Counted from the stretch's first letter, positions 1 through 12,119 are shown. The stretch: DNA of 64,000 nucleotides from Otatea glauca (GCA_036346275.1 CM070727.1:6749760-6813759); one strand, 5' to 3'. Translations and numbers: made by a program. The notes: a model not told the origin generated them from the letters alone.

Positions 1-655
1 TGAAGGAAACACTAGAAATTATGTGTTCGGAAATTGCAGGTTGCAGAAACAGGAAAACGTAAAATAATTGTGAAGACAAATTATTTTAGCATCTATTATG
101 GATGCGTGGCTTGCACTGCCTTGGTGTCTTGGTTTGAAGATTGAACATGGAAGAATTTGGAAGACATTATTTTTTTACTGAATAAGATCATTGCTAGACC
201 AGGAAACCTTGGATGAATGGAGGGAGGCTGGGAGGGGGTGCTCATTGTTCTGGCAGCAAAATTTTAACGTGGGTACGAGAATAATTATCCAATAGTGTGG
301 TGTGTTATCTATACCCACTGCCTAGAAAAGTGTGCTCTTGCTTGTTCAGAATGTATGCATATATATGTCCAATTGGAACATAAAGACTGTTCTGCAAAAT
401 GAGCTATGGAATTTGCTTTTCTACATGTACTTTAGTATTTCGAGCTCGAGGATACAATGTACTGTATTTACCGTTGTACATACGGTAGGCAGACTTTATT
501 TGTTGTTACACTGCATTTGTTTCATCGCTTAGACGTTATTGAGTCTTCTTTGTAGAATTGTTTTGCTATTATATAACAGAATTATGCTTGTCTACCTTTT
601 TGTAATTAAATTTTGGGAGCAGCTAGCCAACGGTACACGGTTTAAAGTTCTACTT
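1..655. other. AT-rich intergenic DNA, no gene seen
   Basis: No open frame here shows codon structure or a recognisable domain. The longest frames start at non-ATG codons and are rich in Leu, Cys and Tyr, as expected from AT-rich noncoding DNA. It could be the tail of a gene lying to the left, but nothing supports that directly. Confidence 0.5.
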
Positions 656-1540
656 ACGGTATAGCAAAGTTTCATTAAGTTTCAACGGTGCAACAAGTTT
701 CATGTACAGGTTTCAACGATGCAACAAGTTTTGTGGAAGTTTCGGGTTTAAAAAAATCAAAGTTTTGAGAATGTTTCGACATGACTTTTGAATAGATTTC
801 AATAAGTTTCAGAAATTTGAACAAGTTTCAAAAGGTTTTAAGGAAGTTTCAAAAATTCAAGCAAAATTTTCATCCTTGTTTCATCAAGTTTCGCTAGGTT
901 CAGAGAATTTTAATTTTTTTAGAGTGTTTCAATAGGTCTAAAAAATATGAAACTTTATTGAAATGTGAATTTCCTAGAAGTTTCAGGTTTAAAAAGTTGT
1001 AGTTTCAAGAAGGTTTGAATAGAATATTTTTGTAGATTTCAACAAGGTTCATAAAAATTCGAAAAAGTTTCAAAAGGTTTTGAGGAAGTTTCACTAGGTT
1101 TCAAATAGTCCCAAAAAGGTTCCAAAGAGATTCAGTGCATTTTCATAACGATTTAATGAAATTCAAAGTATGAAACTTGATTGAAAAAATAGTTTCAACA
1201 AAAGATTCAAAAATAAACCTCAGAGTTTTGGGGAGCTAAAAAAAATCCAAGCAAATTTCACAAGTTTCAGTGGAGTTTCGAGGAAGTTTCATACAAGTTT
1301 CAAAAGCAAAATTATGGCTTTAAGCAAGTTTCAAGAAGTTTCACGCAAGTTTCAACAAAGTTTCAAAAGCAGAGTTTCAACTAGTTTTGCCAACTTTAAG
1401 CAAGTTTCAAGAAAGATTCATAAAGTTTCAACGAAGTTTCGAAAGGTTTCACCAAAGTATCACTGTTGTAACCGAGTTTCAACGTTTCGAGCAAGTTTCA
1501 ATATAGTATCAAGCAAAATCTATGAATGATTCACACAATA
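656..1540. repeat. GTTTCA-motif array (first copy)
   Basis: About 28 copies of the hexamer GTTTCA occur in roughly 850 bp, mostly as variants of AAGTTTCAA at irregular spacings of about 10 to 60 bp. The reverse complement TGAAAC is nearly absent, with about two copies. The array begins just after ACGGTATAGC at about 660. It is degenerate and not a fixed-period satellite. A related array with a strand switch lies at 33620-34970. It could be the subterminal region of a DNA transposon or a decayed satellite; I do not recognise the family. Confidence 0.7.
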
Positions 1541-4288
1541 TCAGATAAAGAACAAAAAAACATAAGTAGCGTTGAGAACCGCTGCCATGTCAGCTCGGGT
1601 GTCGCCATTGCGCCTGCTTTGTGCATTGCCACCACACCTGCTTGAGCACCACCATCGTTTGCTTCCCTCGCACTTGCTCACCCATCGCCACCAACACAGG
1701 TACTTGATGGAGAGGTTGCCATGTCAGATCCACTATCGCCACTGCACCTACTTGGGCTCGTCGTTGCCAGCATGGGATGGAGATGGCTTGGTGTCAGATC
1801 CACCAGCGACAGTGCACCTTCTTAGGCTCGTCACTGCTGCATCCTTCTCAAATGTTGCACCCACGCATGCTCAGCTTCACCGTCGCGCCCTGCTCCCACA
1901 CCACCACCACTGCTAAGACCAAATTGAGGTGACTCAACATGAGATTTATGCCCACCGCAGACAAATCAACCAGCGGTGCTCAGTGTAGAGTGAGATAAGA
2001 GGAGGGATCTAGTCTAGGGAGGTAGTGAGAAAGGGGATCGGGAGTATTGGAGAGAGAAAGAGGAGTGGAAGGGAACAACTCCTATTGGGGATAAGTTGGT
2101 TCAAAACTTCAATCATCAGCGGTGGTTGTCTATGGATGAGATCACACGAGAGGATTGGATCCAATGGTGAATCATTGCCCTATTGGATGTCTAGTGAACG
2201 CTATAGCGTTCGTAGCATCTCTTAATTTTTTTGCGACTAGAGTGTACAGTTCAAATTTCATGATGATCATTTTTTGTCAGTGCTGTGTTAAAAAGACATA
2301 GCTATTGCCTATTGAACATTTTCAACTTCTGACACTATTTGAGTTAAACTAGGGGATTATGGTGGTTGATGCAGAAAAGGACAGCTGTCACTCCATACTA
2401 TCTTAGAATACTGAATACCATGTCTTCATTTCCTTGGGTAGCTCACTCAATCCTCAATGTAGTGAGGTTTGATCACAACTTTGCAAAATTTGAAAGTTAA
2501 ACTTGATGTAGAGAGGATTTACGGACTAATCCACATTTACTGTAACTATCGCTTTTTGTGAGTGAGCATGGATTTGAATATTTTACGAGAGTTGTTAATA
2601 CCGTATTTGAGAATAGTTTAGAGTTTTAAAAGGCAGCAATGCAGAAAGGTACATGAACTGAGGGGATGCACTGGATACAGGTTATTCATGTGCCTCCTAA
2701 GGGCATCTGAAAACCTTTGTAACCTTTATGGATGCTTGTATTGGAAGATTTAAAACATTTAGACCATGACACGTCTAGTCCCATTCCTTATAGATAAGCA
2801 ATTTGCTTTCTTTCTTTCAAGGCGTCACTTAATCTACGATTCATTTTGACCCACGACTCAGAAGTAGAATATCTAATCTATAGTAAGTAACTTATTCCTT
2901 GATTTCGTACTCACTTATGTTGACGGTCCTTTTAAATAAGATGATCATACCTTATCGAATCAGGTCAGGACAAGGATAATGATTTATTTTTTTTGCCTTG
3001 TGGTATACTATTGAGTAGTCAGAACTCAGAAGGGCAAGTTGAAAGAAATCCTAGTGATGGATGAGTATTCTGTGATCGACTCACATTATACTGGTGAGCG
3101 GTGGTGGGTAGGGCAAGTTGCCAAGTTCTGAAGTTCACAATAGTACTAGGAAGGATAAGGTGGTACCATGTCTAAGTAGTGCCAGAAAGGTCACATGACT
3201 CAAACGGTGGATGGTAGTGGATCACTGAATCAGCTTGTGCTGGATTGCTTCTTTTACTCTTGTCTGCCTGATTTCCCAAATTCAACTTTTGGTCATAATA
3301 CTACCAGCTAATGATCTTGTTCCAAAAAAGGCTACAATGCTTTCTGAAATTTAGAGAGGCCAGTTGACAGGAAGAGCATTATTATCAAAAGTTCAGACTT
3401 CCAAAATCTTCTAGAGCCATTTTTGACTGCTTGTGTCCCTGTTACAGTTTTGCATAGTACTCTCTCTTCCATGTCATACTGACAAAAACCCATCTTTTCT
3501 GTTTATGCCATTCAGAATAATGGGCTGTTTGCTTTTCTGTCATGAAGTAGGTGCAAGTGCCCAGTAGTTCCTACCATGGACTTCAACAAAGCAGACAATT
3601 TTGCAGGCTTCATTTCACGCCGACCGCCTAGAATCTGGACCTTTCCTGATGGAGAATCCCCATGGTGGAGGCATTATTGACGATTTTGCAGGTACTGCAT
3701 TCCCTGCCTTTGGCTGAATCACCATCATCCATTGCACTCGGTGTTTTTCATTGGATCACCCATTCAATCCCAGATCTATGTGACAGTTCCCTCAATCAAA
3801 ACTGACAAGCCTGAGGTACCTCCATGTGGCCAGCTCTCCTCTTGTGATGTCGAAGTTGTCAGTCACAGGCTCACAGTGCAGTACATTGTATCCTGGAATG
3901 ATGTGGTGTGGTGGTGGTGATGGCAACTTTGCTGCCCAAATGCAGCAGAGGTGAGCCCATAGGTGCCAACTTTTGCCTGGCTTCCACTGTTGCAGTGGTT
4001 TTCTCGATCATCCTGCCCACTTGTAACACGCTCATGCGTTTTACCACTTTCTGCATTTCAACTCTCTTATGAAGGTACTAATTGTTTATTTCAGACCAAG
4101 CCTACCCAACCACCGTCCTTTCGTAAGGCTGATGGGCAAAATGGGATTGCTGTACTGACCACATCACCTTCTCCTTAATTCAGGACAAGAGAACGTACGG
4201 GATCATTGTCCTGTACTGGGCACACACTTCTTTTTAGATTACAACGGAGTAGTGGACATACTGCCACACGCTCACACCATATGTGTAT
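1541..4288. other. Intergenic DNA without recognisable genes
   Basis: This 2.7-kb stretch has mixed composition, including a C-rich patch at 1570-1915. The short open frames overlap on both strands and resemble no family I know. No tRNA, splice-structured exon series or transposase motif was found. Confidence 0.45.
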
Positions 4289-4648
4289 TAGTATAGTACC
4301 ATGTCTTCCGGTTTCCTTTTTCCAACACGTAATATATGGTTATTTTTTTTTTTAGAACGTTTGTTTTCTTTTCCTTAATTCTAGGATATTTGTTTCCTTT
4401 TCCTTGAGATGATGCTGGAGGTGAGGGGAGATCTGTTGTGGGCCATAGGGATGAGTTAGACACATTAAACAATGGCCATCGGATGTGGGTGAGTAAAGCT
4501 GGGGAAAGATCTGAGAGGTTAATTTTGATGAAGGCAAGTTTCTAGGGACGTTTCGCTGAGTGCATGAAGGTTGGGCTATCTCTAATGGGGTGTATTATTT
4601 GGGGTGGACGTAGAAAAGAATGCTTAGGTGCATTATAAAGGGGTATAG
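4289..4648 (-). mobile_element. Unclassified 360-bp dispersed repeat (copy 1)
   Basis: The segment is the reverse complement of 38262-38625, with roughly 85 to 90 percent visible identity. Both copies carry the same landmarks: an AAGGAAAAGGAAACAAA tract, a block containing ACACATTAAACAATGGCC (or its complement), and a terminal block ending in GGGTATAG. No coding frame runs through it. It behaves like a short non-autonomous transposon, but I could not define target duplications, so the class stays open. Confidence 0.65.
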
Positions 4649-4720
4649 ATGCACATACGCACAAGTAAACCCACTAGCCAATACCACAGACCGGTAATAA
4701 ATCCGTGGCCTCAAAGAGTA

Positions 4721-4974
4721 CTGCTCCCTCCGATCACAAGTAGTTGTCGTTTTAGATATCGTCTTCAAAACACAGCTTTGATCACTAATTTATATTATAG
4801 TATATTTATAAAACCCAATAAAATTATAATATTATGAAAATACTTTTTGAGATAAATCTACAGATATGATTTTCATGTATCCAATTTAAATATTTAAAAA
4901 TGCATTGATGGTTAAAGTTTTGAAAATTTGTCCGCACCTATGTTCAAAACGATGACTATTTGTAAATGGAGGGA
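4721..4974. mobile_element. Stowaway-like MITE (family S1, copy 1)
   Basis: About 254 bp, bounded by TA dinucleotides. It has inverted termini of the CTCCCTCCG type: the left end reads CTGCTCCCTCCG and the right end GGAGGGA. The interior is AT-rich with no coding capacity. A second copy in the same orientation lies at 19677-19927 and shares blocks such as CAATAAAATTATAATA. TA target sites and CTCCCTCC ends are the signature of Tc1/mariner-type Stowaway MITEs. Confidence 0.85.
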
Positions 4975-6929
4975 TACGTAGTCACAGAAACTTACTATGT
5001 TTGGCAGGGCTACCAATTCCCGAGCTCAAAGCCTCAACAAACCCTATGGCCTGCACTGTAGCAATGTCTTCTACCGTTCAGGTGGAGCAGCATGAGAAGC
5101 CGTTTGAATTGCAGATCATCTGCTTCCATCTAAAAGAATTGACCGTCCAAAGGCAAGCCTAGGTCCATCGTCCCCACTTGGGTGATGCTCCGACCAACAC
5201 CATGGAGCCGCCGGTGCGTACGTCCGTAGCCCGCCAGCCGACGAGCGTTGAAAACCCGGGCAAAGCTAACGCGCCAACCCAAGCGCGCGCATCGATCGAT
5301 CGCATTCGGACGCTTCCAAGCATATCATTGAAGGCGCCGCAGAACCGTCGTCTCGCCTGCCTGCCTTTCGCTGGATCTCAGAAACGATCCCGCGCTGCAC
5401 TGCACCGCACGGCCGTGGTCCTGGAAGGGAGGGAGGAAAAGCCTCCTCTCTCGGCACTAGATGGCAATATTCCAACCATTCAAGGTTGCGTGCGTAAGGA
5501 CTGGGCAGTGGTCACTGCAGAGTGCAGACCGTAGACTTCCCAATTCCCATGTTCTTGACTAGAAGTGGGACGATACGACCCAAAGTTAAGGGGCCTAGCC
5601 TTACAGAATGTCCAATGTTGAGATCCTAACATGGACCGGAGTCCGAATTGAAAGGATCGCGAATACACGACGGAGTTGCGTGCGGCCGTACTTACTGTTT
5701 TTAGCGTCAGATATCTAAAACTGTTGGACTAAACGAACCGTTTCCTAGTAGAGTCGATCGATCGACATGACAAAGCAACTTGTGGCTGGTGTTGGACGCG
5801 CATGGCTTCCCTTTCTGGGCAAGGGAAAACGAAAGAGCGGCATATGCCGGCCAGTCGGCGCGACGCGACGCAGCAAAAGTTGACGTTGCCTGTCCGGCCC
5901 CTTCAAATCTCTCTCTTTTTTTGTGTGTTGCGATGACGGCCCCTACAAGTCTGTGGCTGAATCTTTCTGACGTGATATCACCTCTGACCCCCCAACCCCA
6001 CCCCTCTTCGCTCACTCGATCCATTTCTGCTCTCCAATGCTAGCTGAAATGCTGAATGTACTGCGCCATTGCGACGGCTCGATATACTTAGCAGAATTTT
6101 CCTTCGGTTAACTTCATCGTTTCAGTGTACATGGTGCAAGTTGCATTCGGTAGCCCTGTAAATCTTTAACATGGCCCAGAGAGTTGGCCGTCAATCGCTG
6201 CCCGTGACGGATACGGGATTGACAATTTGATAGGCATATCTTTAGTTTGTTTCCCTGTTCGTGAGAATGACTTCTAGCTTCACATGTCGAGAGAAGTACA
6301 GCATGCATATGAGCATGTATGTGCTCATCATATGCCTGTGTGAGCTTTATTTATTACTAACCTAGACACTTCCTTTCTTTAATTACTTAGTTCTTTTGAA
6401 GAGGATTTGGACATATCCCAATAATTGAATTAGTCCACATCGTTATGTTTCCGCAAGCCACGCAACGATCGAGGACTCAATAGTCCGGTTAACCAACAAA
6501 GCTACCAACAAGCTAGCTGCATTGCTCAAAGTAGGATGTAGTAAATACTCCCAGCGCTAACAGCCTAACACGGACCAGAGTGACGAATCCAGGTATTTGA
6601 CCTTGCAGAACGAGGCTTAATTTAGATCAAAAGTTTGAGTTTTTCTTAGAGAAACACTTCCCTATTCGTTTGAAAGAGTATATTATATAGAACTTGTGCG
6701 TCCTGCTGACCACACATGTCACAATGTCGATAAATTATCATGTGGACAGAATGCACTACGCTTGCAAGCAGATAATTAGAACTAAAGGGAAAAAAGATCT
6801 TAATATCATGGTGTCTTTTGTAACACTATTTTTTAGAAAGATAATATGTTGGCGACCACTATTCAGTATTCATTTCCCTTTTCTTTCCAACTCTCTCTGA
6901 CCTCTAAAAGCAAATCAACCTTTTTAAAA
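4975..6929. other. Intergenic DNA, no supported gene
   Basis: Two GC-richer patches (about 5160-5470 and 5750-6040) contain opposed overlapping frames, but no conserved motif, splice pattern or start context convinced me. The remainder is AT-rich. No RNA gene was recognised. Confidence 0.45.
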
Positions 6930-7652
6930 GGGGAAATTTGGTTTTATACCATCGAAAGTCACCACTTTTAAATACCACAAAAAGAAGCCGGGATACTTTA
7001 GTAACACTCAAATATGTCACCATTAAGTTTTTTACCGGCTCGTCTATTTCACCGTCAAGTTAGGCATATGCCTCTCTCTCGCCTCTCCTCCTACACCAGA
7101 GGTAACCAGTGGCGACCAGCTGCCAAGGTAAGCTACGGGTTACCCAGCGACGGGTTTTCGTCGGTGTCACCTCCGTACGGCGCTCACAAAGCCACGACAA
7201 GAACCTTTCTCCAACTCTGCTCTGACTACAACTAAAGACATCTTCTTCGGTCACCCGACGAGCAGATTTTTGGCGAGTCTTTTATGCCTTATGCTCTGAA
7301 AGCATACAGAGACCGCAGTAGCTACTAAGATGCAGGATTAAGAGGGAGAGGTTGACAATTGAGGCAGATAATGATGGAAGAAAGCTCTTCTAGTCTTGGC
7401 TTCACCGACCGATCGTCTACTCTTTTCTACGCGGTTGCCACGCCGATGTTGTCTCTACCCAGCGGCCCCTGATCTGCATCGCATTCTCGGCCTCGAGATC
7501 GCGAATTTCTGCCGCCGGCTGTCCGGATCCTCTACCGTCGGATCTGCTCTTGCCGATTGGGTGCTTCTTCACGGTAGATAACTAGATATCTACCTCTTTA
7601 GTGGTATATAACAAAAGTGGTGATCTTTTAATACTACGGAACCAATTTTTTC
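6930..7652. mobile_element. Mutator-like (possible Pack-MULE) element
   Basis: The two ends are inverted repeats of about 45 bp. The left end reads GGGGAAATTTGGTTTTATACC, and the right end read in reverse begins GAAAAAATTGGTT. Both arms also share CACCACTTTT followed by an A-rich block and ATACCAC. The element is flanked by the 8-bp direct repeat TTTTAAAA at 6922-6929 and 7653-7660. The interior (about 7040-7580) is clearly more GC-rich than the surroundings, which could mean captured host sequence, but I could not assign it to a gene. The TIR style suits a MULE; a hAT origin is not excluded, because the duplication is 8 rather than 9 bp and is AT-rich. Confidence 0.6.
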
Positions 7653-7660
7653 TTTTAAAA

Positions 7661-8873
7661 ATAATTCAAGTAAAGCAATTCTCCAACATGAAAATTAAAA
7701 AAAAAGTCCAAACACTTTTACACCTTGATGCTACCTTTTACGGATAGGGATGACAATGGAGCCTCGATCCCTTTTTCCTCACGAGGAATTCCTCTATTAG
7801 AGCTACATTTGTAGGTGAAGCGAAAAAAAAATAGATTTTCCATGTTGCCACCCTATTTACAGAACGAACTAGCCTGCTCGAAGGAGATACGTTTGCATGT
7901 GAAGCGGAAAAAAAATAGATTGGGCGGAGATGCGTCTCTGTCGTCGCAGTAACCCTCGCTCGCACGGAACGGATAGGCCCCATGCATCCATCGGCATCAC
8001 GGGAACACCTTTCGGAGCCGTCTGATTGGACCTAGGAATCCAACGGTTATCTTTGCGCCCGGTGATGCAGACGTGCACCCAAATCCCGCCGCCTCTAATA
8101 AATCGTTAAGTCCACACGCGGGCCACTTCGGCAGTTCGGCTTTCCCGATCAACCAATAGAAACAGGAGCGTGTTTACCCCTGCAGTAGGTTTTGTATCTG
8201 TGCCAATAAAAAAAAAAGAATAACTAGTAATCGAACATTCGATCACTGTTCATTCTTTGGACGTGTCGGTGTAACATTTTTTTCAACGTCTGCAATATTT
8301 TTTTTCCGTACGGACATTTCTACTGTTATCGAAGGAAAATATTGCACGTGTAGAAAAAAAATGTTACAAGAGTGGGAAAAAAATATTACAAGCATCCGAA
8401 AAAAACTGACGTCCGAAAACAAGTCATTCATGTGCATATGCACACGCCGTACACGTTGTAACGTCAAAGTGGTTATAGCAACACTACGTAGCGTTTGGAC
8501 CAGTGTTCTATATCTTTGTTTTTTTACACCTGCTTTATCAATATAAAGGATAGTTCAAAAAGCTATTCTATGTAGTAGCATGTCGTTAAGACAAGCTATT
8601 GTTTAAGTATTATTATTAATTTTGAGGGATTAATATGTCAACTCTGAATTTTTGATAAATCATCGGTCGGAGTTACTTGTATCTTGATGGTTTAATAGGT
8701 CAATTTTGAAACAAACAATACTGTGTTTTTTTCCTGATTTGTTATTTATACTCAGGCAATACGATAAGATTGGGTGATAAGCTGAATAGTTGGACATGCC
8801 TGTTGAGTTAGTCAGTTCTTGCATTCATGACTACCCCTCTAAATCCCAATCGAATATAAGAAACTGTTTTCTG
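7661..8873. other. Intergenic DNA with one short foldback
   Basis: No gene is seen. An imperfect inverted repeat at 8271-8367 has arms of about 34 bp, both beginning GTAACATTTTTTT when read inward, and may be a small MITE remnant. Confidence 0.5.
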
Positions 8874-9094
8874 AGTGGGAGCAGTGGCGGAGCCAGGATT
8901 CTTTTAAGCCTCGGGTCGAAAACTGAGCGACAATAACTAACGTCAAATATTACTCACACCATGGTACAACAAAAACACTAGACAAATACACAATTAAAAA
9001 TTAATTTGAATTCCATGCTTAACATTTCAACAAAATAGATAAAATATGTCAAAACAATATAGCGTAGCGGAGTGGTAGAAAAGTTAATACCTAA

Positions 9095-10538
9095 TTAAGG
9101 AAGGTTTGGTGCATCTGAAACTATCATATTTTCATCAACAATAGAATAAGAACCTGAACCTGCAAAAGAGGAAATTGCACATGTAAATGAGGCGCACAAA
9201 ACTACGAAGGTAACCATTAAGGCAAATTGCATTAGAAGAATGTAACATACCACTAGCATGAAGACTACGAGGTAGTTGTTGCTTACGAGACCTCATATTT
9301 TGAAAACGTTGTAAAATCTTGTTATCTTCAATGCTTGCAAATACATCTCGCTCAATGTAGCATACCATACTATCATTCATCCAATCATCATTCATCTTAT
9401 TGCGCAACTCAGTTTTGACAATGTTCATAGCTGAGAAAGCTCTCTCTACTGTTGCGGTTGCAACGGGCAAAATCAAGGCCAATTCAATGAGGCGATATAC
9501 CAATGGAAAAACTGTGTGTCTATCGGTCTGAACCATCTTCACAGCAAGATTACCAAGGTCATTACAACTTAAAAATTCTGGATCAGCTCTCACATCAGCA
9601 ATGAATGTCTCAAGTTGGTCCTTAAGTACTATACAGTCATATTGGGAGAAGTCGGCGTCATACATCTTAGCTAGTTCAATTAGCTTGTCTTCATCAAAGT
9701 TGGCAAAAGAATTCTTTGGATCAAGACAAGCAATACATCTCAATAACTGAGTAGATCTTTCAGCAAAGCGATTGTTTAACTCGACAATAATTTGATCAAG
9801 TACCACATTAAATATTTCATTATTGAAATGATGGTAGTAAGTTACCAATTGGCTGCCACGACCCCTCGAGCGGCCCCTAGCTGTTATTGTATCCGATATG
9901 TTTGGCACAATGATGTTATGTTGCAGACAAAATGTCTTTACCTCATGAAAGAGCCCATCCCAACCATGTTGCCTTATGTCATTAATTTTTTGCAATGTGG
10001 CCCCAACCAATCCTATAACACGAACAATGTTCTGATCTTTCTTTTGCAAGCAATATGACAGATCATTAGTTTTACCCAATATTCTGATCATAAGATGCAA
10101 TATAAGCACAAATTCAAAGCTTTCCATTTGTCGCAACAGACCTGAAGCTGTGGTTTTTTGTGTTGTATTTGTTGCATCATCACATACGATCTCTAATACC
10201 TCAAGAACTGCATCCCACATCAGGAGAAGACGACACAAGGTTTTGTGATGTGAACCCCACCGAGTATCCCTAGGTCTTGCAAGATTAGTTTCTTGGTTTT
10301 TTCCTCTTCCTGTAAAAATTTCACCGCTCTCTAATCTACTCACAAGATTATCATGGTGTTGTTGGGCCAATTGATCATGTCTCTTGCAAGAAGCATTAAC
10401 AGTGTTGACAATCAAAGATATGTAGTTGAAGAAATCCAAGGCAGAAGAACAACATTTGGCAACAGAAACAACCACTAATTGCAGCTGATGAGCAAAGCAA
10501 TGTATGTAAAATGCATATGGACACATCCACTCATTCAT
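9095..10538 (-). pseudogene. hAT transposase, DUF4371/ZMYM1-like, N-terminally truncated
   Basis: Two exons can be read: 10538-9251 and 9159-9095, with a GT-AG intron at 9250-9160. Together they encode 450 aa ending in VSDAPNLP. The sequence enters the family in mid-protein at a YAFYIHCFAHQLQL block. It then has RDTRWGSHHKTL and finishes with the C-terminal hAT dimerisation region (about residues 350-400: LPVATATVERAFSAMNIVK). Known relatives (TTF-type zinc finger plus DUF4371, about 750-800 aa) have a DNA-binding finger and the first catalytic part upstream. Those are missing here, and the DNA ahead of the start is unrelated GC-rich sequence. The product would lack DNA binding and part of the RNase-H-like core, so it is probably inactive unless supplied in trans. 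Confidence 0.88.
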
Positions 10539-10859
10539 CAATCACCAAACATTCAGTCATTACTCATTCAAACATTCAGTCATTCTCATTTCTCAATTCA
10601 CACAGACACAGCCACACTTCATCAGTTCATCTGTTTATCACTCACTAGAGACAGCAGAGTTGCGGAGCAGAGCCGGCTGGGGGCGGCGGCCACGCACGGG
10701 CGTGCAAGCAAAGGCAGCCAAGAGCGGAGAGGCCGAGGCGCGAGTAGAAGGGGACGACGAGCAAGCAGCGACGGAGAGAGGAGCGGCGACGGCGGAGCGG
10801 GTGGTCGCCGGTCGGTGTCGGAGACTCGGAAGGGCGCCCGAGCGGCGCGGCGGGGCGGC

Positions 10860-11000
10860 GGCGGCGCGAGATCAAGTCGGGAGCAATGAAGGGAGGAGGA
10901 GGAGCAAGAGCTCGCTGGTCGGTGTCGCCAAGGCCCCGAGCGGCGGGGTGCTGGGCCGAGAGGCGGGGCGGTGGCGCGAGATCAAGTCGGAGCGCCGAGC
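10860..11000. repeat. GC-rich direct duplication of about 108 bp
   Basis: GGTGGCGCGAGATCAAGTCGG-like blocks recur about 108 bp apart (around 10865 and 10975), each preceded by a GGTCGGTGTCG-type block (around 10810 and 10918). The repeat lies inside the hAT element, ahead of the transposase. The long frames on both strands here come from the extreme GC content and are not genes. Confidence 0.6.
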
Positions 11001-11650
11001 AGGTGGGAGGAGTTGCGAAGACGTGTGGTCGCCGGGTGTCGATGTCGGCGGCGCCTCGAAGGGCGGGGCGGCGGCGGCGGGCGAGCAGCGGCGGGCGGCG
11101 GCGGGCGGCTGCGCTGCGCAAGCGCCTCATGGAGCGGCGGCGTGAGCACCGAGCGCGAGGGCACGCAGGGGGCGGCGCGGCTTGCGTGTTCTAGGCGCGA
11201 AGCGACCGGGCGGGCCGGTGACGTCTCGGGCCCAAATGAACAATACCTAATTTTTGCACTGTTACATGGGCCAGGCCTCGGGCCCGGGGCCCACTGGCCC
11301 GAGGCCCAGCTCCGCCCCTGAGTGGGAGTATTTGTAGGTGTAGGTCTAGGTCTTCCATTCTGATAGGTAAATAAACCAGTTGTGTTTATGCAACATAGCC
11401 CTCAACTGCAAGAAGAAACTGTTCTCACACCAAATCGAAGCAAGCATAAGATGGGAAGTAACAAAAGAAAGTGATGGGAACACCCTTTTCTTTCTTTACC
11501 GGTTTTTCTCTTCCCTTTGTTTGGTATTTTAGGGCGAGAGCCAGAGGTTAAGATCTAGAGAAGTTGGATACAACTACTCTCAAGATTTTCACATCCATAA
11601 CTATCACCGTCCATCATTCGCTTCGAGGAAATTTTTGTGCTACCTTCTCT

Positions 11651-11965
11651 TACAATGTTATCTCCGTATTATTTACAAACAATTTTTTAAAAAAAATCGA
11701 GATACATGGTAGTACATATTGTATAACCATGTAAAATTTCAAAATCAAACTAGATCGCATCCGGAAGATATGAATTAAATTGACGAGCAATGAACAAGTA
11801 AAATTACTATTCATCATAATTTATCCTTTTCATATCTCCTAATTACAATCGAGTTTGATCTTGAAATTTTACATGATGATAGAATATATCATACCCTACA
11901 TCTCGAAATTTGTTGAGAATTTTTAAAAAATTTATACATAGATAATACGGAGATATGGCATTATC
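11651..11965. mobile_element. Foldback MITE, about 310 bp
   Basis: The two halves are inverted copies over about 140 bp. The left arm has TTATCTCCGTATTAT and later CATGTAAAATTTCAAAATCAAA. The right arm has the complementary order, with TTTGATCTTGAAATTTTACATG and ATAATACGGAGATA. There is no coding frame. The long terminal repeats suggest a foldback or MULE-derived MITE. The target duplication is not clear. Confidence 0.75.
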
Positions 11966-12119
11966 ACACGATGTTTCCTCCGGTTATCTTCCCATCTCTC
12001 TCCTCTGAAATATCATGGGCAAACTCAAAGGATATAGCTAGCCTGCCCAAACGACTTGGGATTGTTAACCTTGGAGACGGAGGCATAAGCATCTGGCCAA
12101 TGTTTTCGCGGATATAAAA

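Larger units (their letters stand above)
8882..11320 (-). mobile_element. hAT transposon with exact 8-bp target duplication
   Basis: A 2,439-bp element flanked on both sides by AGTGGGAG (8874-8881 and 11321-11328), a perfect 8-bp target-site duplication as expected for hAT. Its ends are inverted: CAGTGGCGGAGCCAGG on the left, and CAGGGGCGGAGCTGGG when the right end is read in reverse. It carries a truncated transposase on the minus strand (10538-9095). The portion between the transposase and the right end (about 10560-11230) is a very GC-rich block with an internal direct duplication of about 108 bp. The intact duplication points to a comparatively young insertion. Confidence 0.93.

Noticed and set aside
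1314..1529. 71-codon frame with repeated SFKSRVS-like text
   Set aside because: Product of the GTTTCA array read in one phase; not a repeat protein.
3580..4170. Possible small gene with ATG at about 3578
   Set aside because: Frame closes quickly, no recognisable domain, no supporting splice series.
10479..11321. Several long overlapping frames on both strands in a GC-rich block
   Set aside because: Frames are Arg/Ala/Gly-rich on both strands at once with no domain; they follow from extreme GC content in the hAT element leader.
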